Source: Clostridia bacterium (GTDB lineage Bacteria > Bacillota > Clostridia > UBA1212). From it: 33,304 nucleotides of DNA. The position numbers were made by a program, and so were the translations under genes. Of this stretch, positions 1-7,133 are shown piece after piece. The stretch is from the NCBI GenBank assembly GCA_017959965.1, contig JAGCZO010000044.1:1-33304 (forward strand), read 5' to 3'. Every line of letters starts with the position of its first letter. Positions within the stretch are counted from its first letter, which is position 1. Below the pieces are notes generated by a model, which was not told where the DNA came from, ran no database searches, and saw nothing but the letters and a program-made list of their open reading frames with translations.

Positions 1-1956
1 GACGAGATCCCGGCTTACGTGGACTGGACCGATCTTGGACTCGGCATCACCAACGCTGAGCTTGCCTCGGAGGAATTTCCTCAGGCTGAGGACGGCAGTT
101 GCCTCAGAGCCTCTCTTGTGCCTAAGGCAGGCGCCCAGCATTTTATCATTGGCGTTACAGACTGGGACGAAAGACTGACTTATATCAGAATTTGGATCGC
201 CAACGACACCAAGGGCACCGTTGACGTTTCGATCTTCCTGAAAAATAACGACGGAGCTGCGGTGCTGGCTGCGGCTGACGCCGAGGTCTATCTTGCCGAC
301 GGAACTCCCTTTACGTGCGCAACACGTGACGCTTCCGGACGGGGCAACGACATCGACTCCTCCGTGGTCATCCCCTCCGATTTTTACGGCTGGATCGCGT
401 TCCCTATAGACAAGATGATCCCCCACTGGACCGATCCCATGATCGAGGGGTACCCCACAACTGTCAACATCGACATAAGGCCCGTTGGCTTTAAAGCCGG
501 CGACTCGTATTTCGTGGACGGTCTCACTCTGACGGATTCCCCGACAGGCGTGACCGGGCCCCTTGAGAAATACCCCGTCGACAACATTCCCTCTAACATT
601 GAAAAGATCGAGGCGGCTCTCGCCGAAGAGCTTCTGACCGCCAAGGACTATCTTGAGATACAGGCGCTCAGCCCCTCCGGTATAAACCCCAACGTCAAAG
701 CTATCGCGTATCCCTGCCGCACCTCGGACGGGATGACGACAGTGGTCTTCGCGTATCTCGGGATCCCCGAAAACGCCAATAAGAACTCGCCGTCCATCAT
801 TCTGCTCCACGGCGAAGACGGACATCCGTCCATCGAGTGGATCACCGAATGGATGGACCGGGGCTACGTGGTACTCGCGCCGGATATAAGAGGGTTTTTC
901 CCGCTGATAACGGAGGAAAGCGGGACTGCGGAGCCCGCCCCGGAAGAGACGGAAGAGCCTGCCGGAGAGACTGCGGAGCCTTATCCCGAAGAGACCGCTG
1001 AACCCGGCGGTGAAGAGACCGTTGAGCCTTACGGAGAAGAAACGGCGGAGCCCGGAGCATACGGGAGCGATGCTTGCGACGAGATAGTCTGGGCCCGCGA
1101 AATACCCGCGATACTCGGCGTCGACACCGAAAAATACGTCGTAATGCCTGATATAGACTACATGTCGGAGTCTTCCATTGACGTGTCGGGGCAGTGGATG
1201 TTCCACGCGCTCTGCGCCACCGCGGGCGCGGCTTCGATCCTGAGAGGTCTGGCCTTCGCGGATCCCGCCAAGGTGGGCATCGCCGGAGTCTCCTGGGGCG
1301 GCATCGTCACGTCGCTTTACATCGGCTACGATCAGGAGCTTGCCTTCGCGATTCCGATCTACGGCTCGGGCTACCTTGACGAGGCTCTCACAGGCGTCGC
1401 TTCGTCCTTTGAAGACGTCTACACCATCGCCCTCTGGTCCGCCGCCGAAAAATTCAACAACGTTTCCTTCCCCGTCCTCTGGCTCTGCTGGAACGACGAC
1501 GATTACTACACGCTGAAGTGCAACTCCATGAGTTACCTTGCCACCATGGGCAACGATCCCCGGACCAGGTTCTCGGCAGTCGACAGCATGATGCGGGGCA
1601 CCGAATTCGCGATGGCAAGGACCGAGCCCTACGTTTTCGCCGACAGTATCGTAAAAGATGGCGCCGCGCCTCTGCCCCTGTTCACGGAGCTCCCCTCCGC
1701 CGGAAAGCACATAAGCTGCGCAACGGAAGGCGCGGTAAAGGCGACCCTCTATTACATCACCGAGCCCCTGACCTATTCGGAGCATGAGAAATACGGCCTT
1801 ACGGGCTTCTTCATGGATCAGATCTGGAACACCTGCGAGCTTTCCATCGACGCCGAAGGCAACGTGACCGGCACCGTTCCCGAAGACCCCCGGCTCTATT
1901 ACGTCGAGCTTACGGACGCCGACGGCAACGTGGTCACCAGTATCGTTTACGACTGA
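1..1956 (+). CDS. Alpha/beta-hydrolase (acetyl-xylan-esterase / S9-peptidase-like), 5' partial
   Basis: The frame is open from base 1, so the true start and any signal peptide lie upstream; residues here are counted from the GTG at 19. Residues about 1-200 form a beta-rich, carbohydrate-binding-like region. The alpha/beta-hydrolase follows: a beta-strand ending in LLHGEDG, the strand VVLAPDIRGFF, and the nucleophile elbow GVSWGG with Ser425. A WNDDD segment (492-495) matches the usual acid position, and a final conserved stretch ends in FADS. Where relatives carry the catalytic His (an M-P-H-G-H-like segment), this protein reads MMRGT, with Arg526, so activity is doubtful. An EP-rich repeat (302-345) interrupts the hydrolase core. 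Carbohydrate esterase or peptidase is the likely ancestry; the substrate is unknown. The nearby GH36 gene suggests a role with polysaccharides (inference). Confidence 0.7.
   Translation, partial: DEIPAYVDWTDLGLGITNAELASEEFPQAEDGSCLRASLVPKAGAQHFIIGVTDWDERLTYIRIWIANDTKGTVDVSIFLKNNDGAAVLAAADAEVYLADGTPFTCATRDASGRGNDIDSSVVIPSDFYGWIAFPIDKMIPHWTDPMIEGYPTTVNIDIRPVGFKAGDSYFVDGLTLTDSPTGVTGPLEKYPVDNIPSNIEKIEAALAEELLTAKDYLEIQALSPSGINPNVKAIAYPCRTSDGMTTVVFAYLGIPENANKNSPSIILLHGEDGHPSIEWITEWMDRGYVVLAPDIRGFFPLITEESGTAEPAPEETEEPAGETAEPYPEETAEPGGEETVEPYGEETAEPGAYGSDACDEIVWAREIPAILGVDTEKYVVMPDIDYMSESSIDVSGQWMFHALCATAGAASILRGLAFADPAKVGIAGVSWGGIVTSLYIGYDQELAFAIPIYGSGYLDEALTGVASSFEDVYTIALWSAAEKFNNVSFPVLWLCWNDDDYYTLKCNSMSYLATMGNDPRTRFSAVDSMMRGTEFAMARTEPYVFADSIVKDGAAPLPLFTELPSAGKHISCATEGAVKATLYYITEPLTYSEHEKYGLTGFFMDQIWNTCELSIDAEGNVTGTVPEDPRLYYVELTDADGNVVTSIVYD
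922..1053 (+). repeat. Acidic EETAEP-type repeat inside the hydrolase
   Basis: Degenerate tandem units of roughly 7-12 residues (variants of EETAEP separated by Pro/Gly/Tyr) are encoded by GAAGAGAC-C/G-GC-GAGCC-like DNA. The run covers about residues 302-345. It sits between the second hydrolase strand and the helix before the nucleophile elbow, not at a terminus where such linkers are usual. Confidence 0.8.
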
Positions 1957-1960
1957 TCTG
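1949..1960 (+). repeat. ACGACTGATCTG at gene end, copy 1
   Basis: This 12-mer spans the last codon (GAC), the stop TGA and four bases beyond. The same 12-mer recurs at 5190-5201 and 30532-30543, at the 3' ends of the other two + strand genes. Confidence 0.6.
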
Positions 1961-1980
1961 ACTTTTGCAATATGTAAAGC

Positions 1981-2022
1981 GCGCGGGCGCCCGCATCGGT
2001 CAAGGGCGCCCGCGCTTGTTTT
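1981..2022 (+). terminator. Rho-independent terminator between convergent genes
   Basis: A perfect 12-bp GC stem pairs 1981-1992 with 2004-2015 around an 11-base loop. It is followed on the + strand by TTGTTTTA. It lies 25 bases after the hydrolase stop and can serve that gene. On the - strand the tail is only GCTTTACAT, so it would be a weaker stop for the GH36 gene that converges on it. Confidence 0.85.
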
Positions 2023-2042
2023 ATCGTCTCACATTGGCGTTG

Positions 2043-4058
2043 TCAGATATCTGTCTCAACAAACATCCCCGTATAGCCTCCGGGAAGCTTTGCGGTGAGC
2101 TCATTGCCATTCAACTCCGCGGCAAACCCTTCAAGGTGAGGATATACGCGGGATATTTTAATCTTCCCTGACGCATATTCCGAAAGATCCGCAGTAACTG
2201 TCCTTGGCTCGCCGTCAAGGTTCCAGACCGCCAGGAAAAGCTTGCCCTCTTTTCTGTTGAGCTGGCCAAGGGTCACGACTCCTCCGGAGGACATGTCAAA
2301 GGTCCCGCCGGGATAGACAGGAACTGCTTCAGACATTGTCTTGCGGTTCTCTTTGAATATATCGCAGGCCTCTTTTATGAGTGCCCTGCCCCGGCCGTCA
2401 GCCATGTCTATACGGCCGGACAGATACATGAGACCCAAAAGACCGCTCGTCATGTTGAAGGTCACGTTTTTGCCGTCGCTGAATTTCTCCGTAAAGTCCG
2501 GGCCTCTTTCGAAGGTCATTCTATCGTCTATGGGCGAGGGGTAAGGATAGGTCCAGATCCCGCACCGCTCCGGAGGAATAAAAGCCTCCAGCCCCGCGAT
2601 GATAGAGGGCAGCCTGAAATAGTCCTCCTGATCGCTTACGGACTGCAGGTGGAACGACGCCAATGTTCCCATGTCGCTTCTCATTGCCCCGCTGCCGCAG
2701 TTCTCGATTATGAGATTCGGATATTTTTGGCGTATTTTATCGATAAAACTTCTGAACTCGACAGTCATTTTCTCAAGCTCAGCCGCGGGAGAAAGCTTTC
2801 CGCTGCCGCAGTCGATCCCCACGCCGACAGTCTGGTTGTAGTCATTTTTTATGTAACGCACACCCAGGCCGTAGAGTCTGTCGAACACGCTCTCGATATG
2901 GTCGCGCACGGCCTTTATCCTGAAATCAAGGAAGCCGACCCTGCCGCCGATCACCTTGCCGTGTCTTCTGAGCAGGTGGTCGGGATGAGCCTTGGCGTAG
3001 TCAGAGCCAAGGTTTATAGACTCTATCTCAAGCCAGATGCCGGGCTTCATTCCCTTGCTCTCGATGAGCCGCAGGATGCCCCCAAGGCCTCCCTCGCCGA
3101 ATATCTCGTCGTTCACGTTCCAGTCGCCGAGGCCCGTTGACCAGTCAGGCTGACGGCCGAACCAGCCCGCGTCTATAACGTAATACTCACAACCTGCGTC
3201 CGCCGCCGCGTCGATAAGCGCCCTGCACTTTTTCTCATCCGGAAGAGCCCAGATGCAGTTCATATAGTCGTTGAAGCAAAGAGGCATGACTCCGCCGGGG
3301 AAATCCGCTTTTGCCGCTGCTCTTCCGTACCGCACAAGCTCCTGCGCAGCCGCTTCAAAGCCGCCCTTCACAAGGGCAACCGTTGCTGCGCAGGTCTCAT
3401 AGCTGTCTCCGGGCTCCAGCCTTGCGTACCAGCCGTCGTTCTTTTCGTACGACCCTGATACGAACACCGCCAATGAAAGCTGTTCTCTTGAGCCTCTCAC
3501 GTTGACGTCAATTGCCCAGCCCGAGCCGCTCTCGCAGGTAAAGACCCAGGTCCTGCAGAGCTTTTTGTCCTCGATCATCAAAACGGGCTCGTAGCGGCAG
3601 GTGGTCCAGGTGCCCTGAGAAGACAACCTGAAGGAGGTCTGGGTACCGTGATTGTAGGTCTTGTACAGGCCTAGTTCCTCCGCCGGAAACGATCTCCACT
3701 GAGCCTCGCCCTGCCAGGCGCTGTGGGCATAGTGAATGACGAAGCGTCCCTCGGAGAAGCCTTCCTCATCGCCGCCGATCCCGATTTGGTACAGAGCCGA
3801 CAGTGTGTCAACGACAAAGCCTTCGCCGCCCTTGTTTTCGATCCGCGTTCTCTGCCTCACCGTGGAGGTACCCGGAAGGATTTCGGAGATCACCGTGATC
3901 CGGGCTCCGTGTTCCGCGATCTCGTAGACCGTTTTTTTGGCTCCGTCCTGCGTCAGCTCCTCAAGAGCCGCCCTCTCGTTCGGGTGCTCCGAGTGGCAGA
4001 CGTGATTCGTCTCCGCGTTTATGTTTACGTAGTAAAAAGGTGTGTATTCACTGAACAT
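2043..4058 (-). CDS. GH36-family alpha-galactosidase
   Basis: The 671-residue protein has the clan GH-D layout: an N-terminal beta-sandwich (to about residue 260), a TIM barrel, and a C-terminal beta domain. Barrel hallmarks visible are VIDAGWFG, LGDWNVN, GMKPGIWLEIE, YIKNDYN with the expected nucleophile Asp406, and ENCGSG followed by SVSDQED with the expected acid/base Asp476. Such enzymes remove terminal alpha-1,6-galactose from raffinose-type sugars or galactomannan. No signal peptide is seen, so it is probably cytoplasmic and acts on imported oligosaccharides. ATG 4058 is preceded by GGAAGGA at good spacing and by a well-formed promoter. It appears monocistronic. The exact substrate is not determined; the family assignment is firm. 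Confidence 0.85.
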   Translation of the reverse strand: MFSEYTPFYYVNINAETNHVCHSEHPNERAALEELTQDGAKKTVYEIAEHGARITVISEILPGTSTVRQRTRIENKGGEGFVVDTLSALYQIGIGGDEEGFSEGRFVIHYAHSAWQGEAQWRSFPAEELGLYKTYNHGTQTSFRLSSQGTWTTCRYEPVLMIEDKKLCRTWVFTCESGSGWAIDVNVRGSREQLSLAVFVSGSYEKNDGWYARLEPGDSYETCAATVALVKGGFEAAAQELVRYGRAAAKADFPGGVMPLCFNDYMNCIWALPDEKKCRALIDAAADAGCEYYVIDAGWFGRQPDWSTGLGDWNVNDEIFGEGGLGGILRLIESKGMKPGIWLEIESINLGSDYAKAHPDHLLRRHGKVIGGRVGFLDFRIKAVRDHIESVFDRLYGLGVRYIKNDYNQTVGVGIDCGSGKLSPAAELEKMTVEFRSFIDKIRQKYPNLIIENCGSGAMRSDMGTLASFHLQSVSDQEDYFRLPSIIAGLEAFIPPERCGIWTYPYPSPIDDRMTFERGPDFTEKFSDGKNVTFNMTSGLLGLMYLSGRIDMADGRGRALIKEACDIFKENRKTMSEAVPVYPGGTFDMSSGGVVTLGQLNRKEGKLFLAVWNLDGEPRTVTADLSEYASGKIKISRVYPHLEGFAAELNGNELTAKLPGGYTGMFVETDI

Positions 4059-4109
4059 ATCGTTTTCCTTCCGTTGGCGCCCCGTCTCCCGCGTTTTTTC
4101 TCTTCCTTG

Positions 4110-4138
4110 ATTTTAACTGCTGCAGAACTTGTTTTCAA
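4110..4138 (-). promoter_or_regulatory. Sigma-A promoter of the GH36 gene
   Basis: Read on the - strand: TTGAAA (4138-4133), a 17-base spacer, TAAAAT (4115-4110), about 50 bases before the ATG. The -35 box lies inside an inverted repeat, ACTTG-TTTT-CAAGT (4127-4140), which could be an operator for sugar control; that role is inference. Confidence 0.65.
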
Positions 4139-4208
4139 GTCTTTGAGTTTTTCCGGAAAAGCACTGAACGACGGAGCCCTTTGGCTATGGACTTTGCCGG
4201 AAAAAGAG

Positions 4209-4217
4209 TGATATAAT
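4209..4217 (+). promoter_or_regulatory. Extended -10 promoter of mscS
   Basis: TGATATAAT is a perfect extended -10 element (TGn-TATAAT). No good -35 box lies 17 bases upstream, as is common for extended -10 promoters. Transcription would start near 4224 and give a leader of about 63 bases. The promoter is divergent from that of the GH36 gene. Confidence 0.55.
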
Positions 4218-4286
4218 CCTGACGGGACCTGCGGAGACTGATTTATCCCCCGTTCCCGCATTTTACATATTAAGGAGATCACCACA

Positions 4287-5183
4287 ATGGAAGCTACCTC
4301 TTTACCGGAAGCCACAGCCGAGGCTGTCGCGACAATGGCGCCTGCCGCCGGCGATTCCTCCGCGTCGTTTGAGACTATCAAAACCAGTGTGCTCAGCTGG
4401 CTTCTGACCTCAGGCATAAAACTGCTTATTGCGATTTTAATACTGCTCGTATCCTTCTGGATAATCAACCTGATCGCCAAAGGGCTGAAAAAGCGCTTTG
4501 ACAAGAACGAAAAAGTCGACAAGACCGTTTCGAAGACCTTTATCTACATCGGAAAGATCGTTGTCAAGGCCGTTATCGTCGCCTGCCTGGTGGCTTTCGT
4601 CGGCATCGACACCAGCGCCCTCTCGGCCCTCATCGCCTCCGTTGGCGTCACCATAGGTCTTGCGGTCAACGGTACCCTCGGCAATATCGCCGGCGGCATG
4701 CTGATCATAATCACAAGACCCTTTAGGCTGGATGACTTTGTGGACATCGGCGGAAGCACCGGCACGGTGGAGGATATAAAGCTCTGTCACACAAAACTGA
4801 GGACCGTTGACAATAAGATAATCTACGTGCCCAACAGCACCGCTGCTTCCGCCACCGTGACCAATTTCTCGGAAAAGGATCTCCGCCGGGTGGATATCGA
4901 CTTCTCCATCTCCTACGCGGATGACAGCGCCAAAGCCGTTGAGGTCATTCTCGACACCGCGGGCAGGGACGAGCGGATCCTGAGCGAGCCTGCCGCTCCC
5001 TTCGCGGCCGTCGGCTCCTATGACTCCAGCGCAGTCATTATAAAGTCAAGGAACTGGGTCAAGAGCGCGGACTACTGGGACGTTTACTTCTCGCTGCTTG
5101 CAAACGTGAGAAAAGCTCTGGAAGCAGGCGGTATCACCATTCCGTTCAACCAGATCGACGTGCACATCAAAAAGGACGACTGA
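4287..5183 (+). CDS. mscS: Small-conductance mechanosensitive channel, MscS family
   Basis: The 298-residue protein is close in length to E. coli MscS (286). After an Ala/Ser-rich N-terminus there are membrane segments at about residues 46-66, 90-110 and 112-145. The last is the Gly/Ala-packed pore helix (ASVGVTIGLAVNGTLGNIAGG), leading into the conserved RPFRLDDFVDIGG and GTVEDI beta-domain. KIIYVPNS and a vestibule domain ending in GITIPFNQIDVHI complete the family pattern. It forms a homoheptameric inner-membrane channel that releases solutes on hypo-osmotic shock. AAGGAG lies just before ATG 4287. The stop is TGATAA, followed by a second near-copy of the gene end and a strong terminator. 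Confidence 0.93.
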   Translation: MEATSLPEATAEAVATMAPAAGDSSASFETIKTSVLSWLLTSGIKLLIAILILLVSFWIINLIAKGLKKRFDKNEKVDKTVSKTFIYIGKIVVKAVIVACLVAFVGIDTSALSALIASVGVTIGLAVNGTLGNIAGGMLIIITRPFRLDDFVDIGGSTGTVEDIKLCHTKLRTVDNKIIYVPNSTAASATVTNFSEKDLRRVDIDFSISYADDSAKAVEVILDTAGRDERILSEPAAPFAAVGSYDSSAVIIKSRNWVKSADYWDVYFSLLANVRKALEAGGITIPFNQIDVHIKKDD

Positions 5184-5201
5184 TAAAAGACGACTGATCT
5201 G
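5175..5201 (+). repeat. Tandem duplication of the mscS stop region
   Basis: GACGACTGAT (the real gene end) is repeated at once as GACGACTGATCTG (5189-5201), separated by AAAA. The second copy contains the 12-mer ACGACTGATCTG shared with the other two + strand gene ends. Confidence 0.6.
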
Positions 5202-5223
5202 TTTCAAAAACTGCATAGCGCGG

Positions 5224-5268
5224 AAAAACAGCTGCGGGCCCCGTCGATCAAAGCCCGCAGCTGTTTTT
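5224..5268. terminator. Bidirectional terminator between mscS and hydA
   Basis: A perfect 16-bp stem pairs 5224-5239 with 5253-5268, with a 13-base loop. The arms begin with AAAAA and end with TTTTT, giving a U-tract in both directions. It serves mscS (+) and hydC-B-A operon 1 (-). A second small hairpin, CCGCGGC-cgttaa-GCCGCGG (5274-5293), lies between it and the hydA stop. Confidence 0.92.
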
Positions 5269-5316
5269 CTTACCCGCGGCCGTTAAGCCGCGGTATTCCG
5301 TTAATATCAATGATTG

Positions 5317-7119
5317 TCAGTTTTTCCCTATAAGCTCGTTATATTTGCCGCGGGCGGTGTAATGCGTGTGCAGCAGCTCGTGGGACTTGTGTCCGCAGGG
5401 CTCGCCGAGATATTCCTTGTAGAGCTTAATAATGTCGGGGTTCTCGTGAGATTTGCGCATCTTCTTTCCTTCGTCGATGGCGTAGATGCCGGCTCTTCTC
5501 GCGGCCCATTTCTCGGCTTTGATGCCTCTGGGCTGACCGCCGCCGACGATGCATCCGCCGGGGCATCCCATGACTTCGATGAACTGGAAGTTTTCGCCTG
5601 CCTTGACCATTTCCATGACCTGGGCTGCGCCGTCGAAGCCGCTGGTAACGGCAACTCTGGCGGTGAAGCCTTCAAGGAACTTGTACTCGGGCAGTACCTT
5701 GTCGAAGGTAAGCTCGGCGACCTTTACCTGGTCGGAAGTCCCGAGAGGAGCCACGTGGAGATTGTCGAAGGGCAGCTCACGTCCGGTGACCAGCTCGTAC
5801 ACAGTTCTGAGAGCAGCTTCCATAACGCCGCCTGTGACGCCGAATATGTCCGCGGCGCCTGTGGAGAGACCCATGACGGGATCAAAGTCCTCATCCTTGA
5901 GGTTGATGAAGTCGATTCCCGCCTGCTTGATCATATTGGCGAGTTCTCTTGTGGTGAGGACCGCATCAACGTCCCGGATACCGTTTCTGGTCATTTCCGG
6001 ACGAATGATCTCAAACTTTTTGGCGGTACAGGGCATGACGGATACGACGTAGATGTCCTTGGGATCCTTGCCCAGTTTTTCGGCGTAATAGCTCTTTGTG
6101 AGAGCGCCCTGCATCATGTGGGGCGACTTGCAGGAGGAAAGGTTGTCAAGCAGCTCGGGGTATCTGTGCTCGATGAACTTGATCCATCCGGGGCTGCAGG
6201 AGGTCATCATCGGAAGGACGGCCTTGCCGCCTGTGAGAGCGGCTTTTGCCCTCTGCAGGAATTCGGTGCCCTCTTCCATAATGGTGAGATCCGCGCCGAA
6301 GTTTACGTCGAAGACTTCGTCAAAGCTGAGCTGACGGAGAGCCGCCACCATCTTTCCGGTGGCAACGGTGCCCGAGGGCATTCCGAAGGGCTCGCCAATG
6401 GCAACTCTGACCGCGGGAGCGATCTGGGCAATAACGTACTTCTTGGGATCGTCGATGGCTTTAAGCACAGGGGCGATGGCGTCGGTCTCCCGGAGAGCGC
6501 CCACGGGGCAGACGGAGATGCACTGGCCGCAGTTGGTGCAGTCGGTGTCCGCAATATGCTTTCCGAAGGAGGGTGAGATCACCGTTTTGAAGCCGCGGTT
6601 TTGAGGGTTCAGAACGCCGATCTTCTGGATGTTGTTGCACATCGCAACGCAGCGGCGGCAGTTCACGCACTTTGACATGTCACGGGTCATGACCGCGGAA
6701 ATGTCAAGAGGAATGTCCTTGCTTTCGCCCTCGAAGCGTCTTTCGGTGATGTTCATCTTTTTGGCAAGTGCCTGAAGCTCGCAGTCAAGAGATCTGCTGC
6801 AGTTGAGGCAGTCCTTGGGATGGCAGGAAAGAAGCAGCTCAAGGTTGACTTTTCTGGCGTTGCGAACGCGCTCGGTGTTTGTCTTAATGTCCATTCCGTC
6901 GCTGACCTTGATCATGCAGGCTGCCTGGAGGTTGCGCATGGGACGTCCGTTGGTCTCCACCTCGACGACGCACAGACGGCAGCCGCCGAACTGGTTAACG
7001 CCTTCAAGGTAGCAAAGGGTGGGTATATAAATATTGTTTTCTCTCGCGACTTCGAGAATGGTTTTGCCGGCGTCAGCGGTGTAAGGCTTGCCGTTGATGG
7101 TTATGTTTACCGTACTCAT
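5317..7119 (-). CDS. hydA: [FeFe] hydrogenase, bifurcating type, catalytic subunit HydA (copy 1)
   Basis: The protein has 600 residues. In order: a plant-type [2Fe-2S] domain (about 1-80); a His-Cys3 [4Fe-4S] motif (H-x3-C-x2-C-x5-C, near 100-116); two [4Fe-4S] ferredoxin motifs (CVNCRRC and CTNCGQC); the H-cluster domain; and a small-subunit-like tail ending with SHENP and LLHTHY. H-cluster signatures are TSCSPGW (306-312), MPCTAKK (362-368) and MGCPGGC (517-523). Ser309 occupies the place of the proton-relay Cys found in monomeric hydrogenases (TSCCP). As subunit of a HydABC complex it couples NADH and reduced ferredoxin oxidation to H2 formation. AAGGAGG in the hydB end supports ATG 7119. 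It is the last gene of its operon. Confidence 0.95.
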   Translation of the reverse strand: MSTVNITINGKPYTADAGKTILEVARENNIYIPTLCYLEGVNQFGGCRLCVVEVETNGRPMRNLQAACMIKVSDGMDIKTNTERVRNARKVNLELLLSCHPKDCLNCSRSLDCELQALAKKMNITERRFEGESKDIPLDISAVMTRDMSKCVNCRRCVAMCNNIQKIGVLNPQNRGFKTVISPSFGKHIADTDCTNCGQCISVCPVGALRETDAIAPVLKAIDDPKKYVIAQIAPAVRVAIGEPFGMPSGTVATGKMVAALRQLSFDEVFDVNFGADLTIMEEGTEFLQRAKAALTGGKAVLPMMTSCSPGWIKFIEHRYPELLDNLSSCKSPHMMQGALTKSYYAEKLGKDPKDIYVVSVMPCTAKKFEIIRPEMTRNGIRDVDAVLTTRELANMIKQAGIDFINLKDEDFDPVMGLSTGAADIFGVTGGVMEAALRTVYELVTGRELPFDNLHVAPLGTSDQVKVAELTFDKVLPEYKFLEGFTARVAVTSGFDGAAQVMEMVKAGENFQFIEVMGCPGGCIVGGGQPRGIKAEKWAARRAGIYAIDEGKKMRKSHENPDIIKLYKEYLGEPCGHKSHELLHTHYTARGKYNELIGKN

Positions 7120-7133
7120 TTTTCTGACCCTCC

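Noticed and set aside
4025-4522. 165-codon - strand frame across the GH36-mscS gap
   Set aside because: It overlaps both promoters, the GH36 start and the 5' part of mscS; no ribosome site and no family.
5314-6576. 420-codon open frame on the + strand opposite hydA copy 1
   Set aside because: It mirrors the codon structure of a firmly identified hydrogenase, has no ribosome site, and its translation resembles no family.
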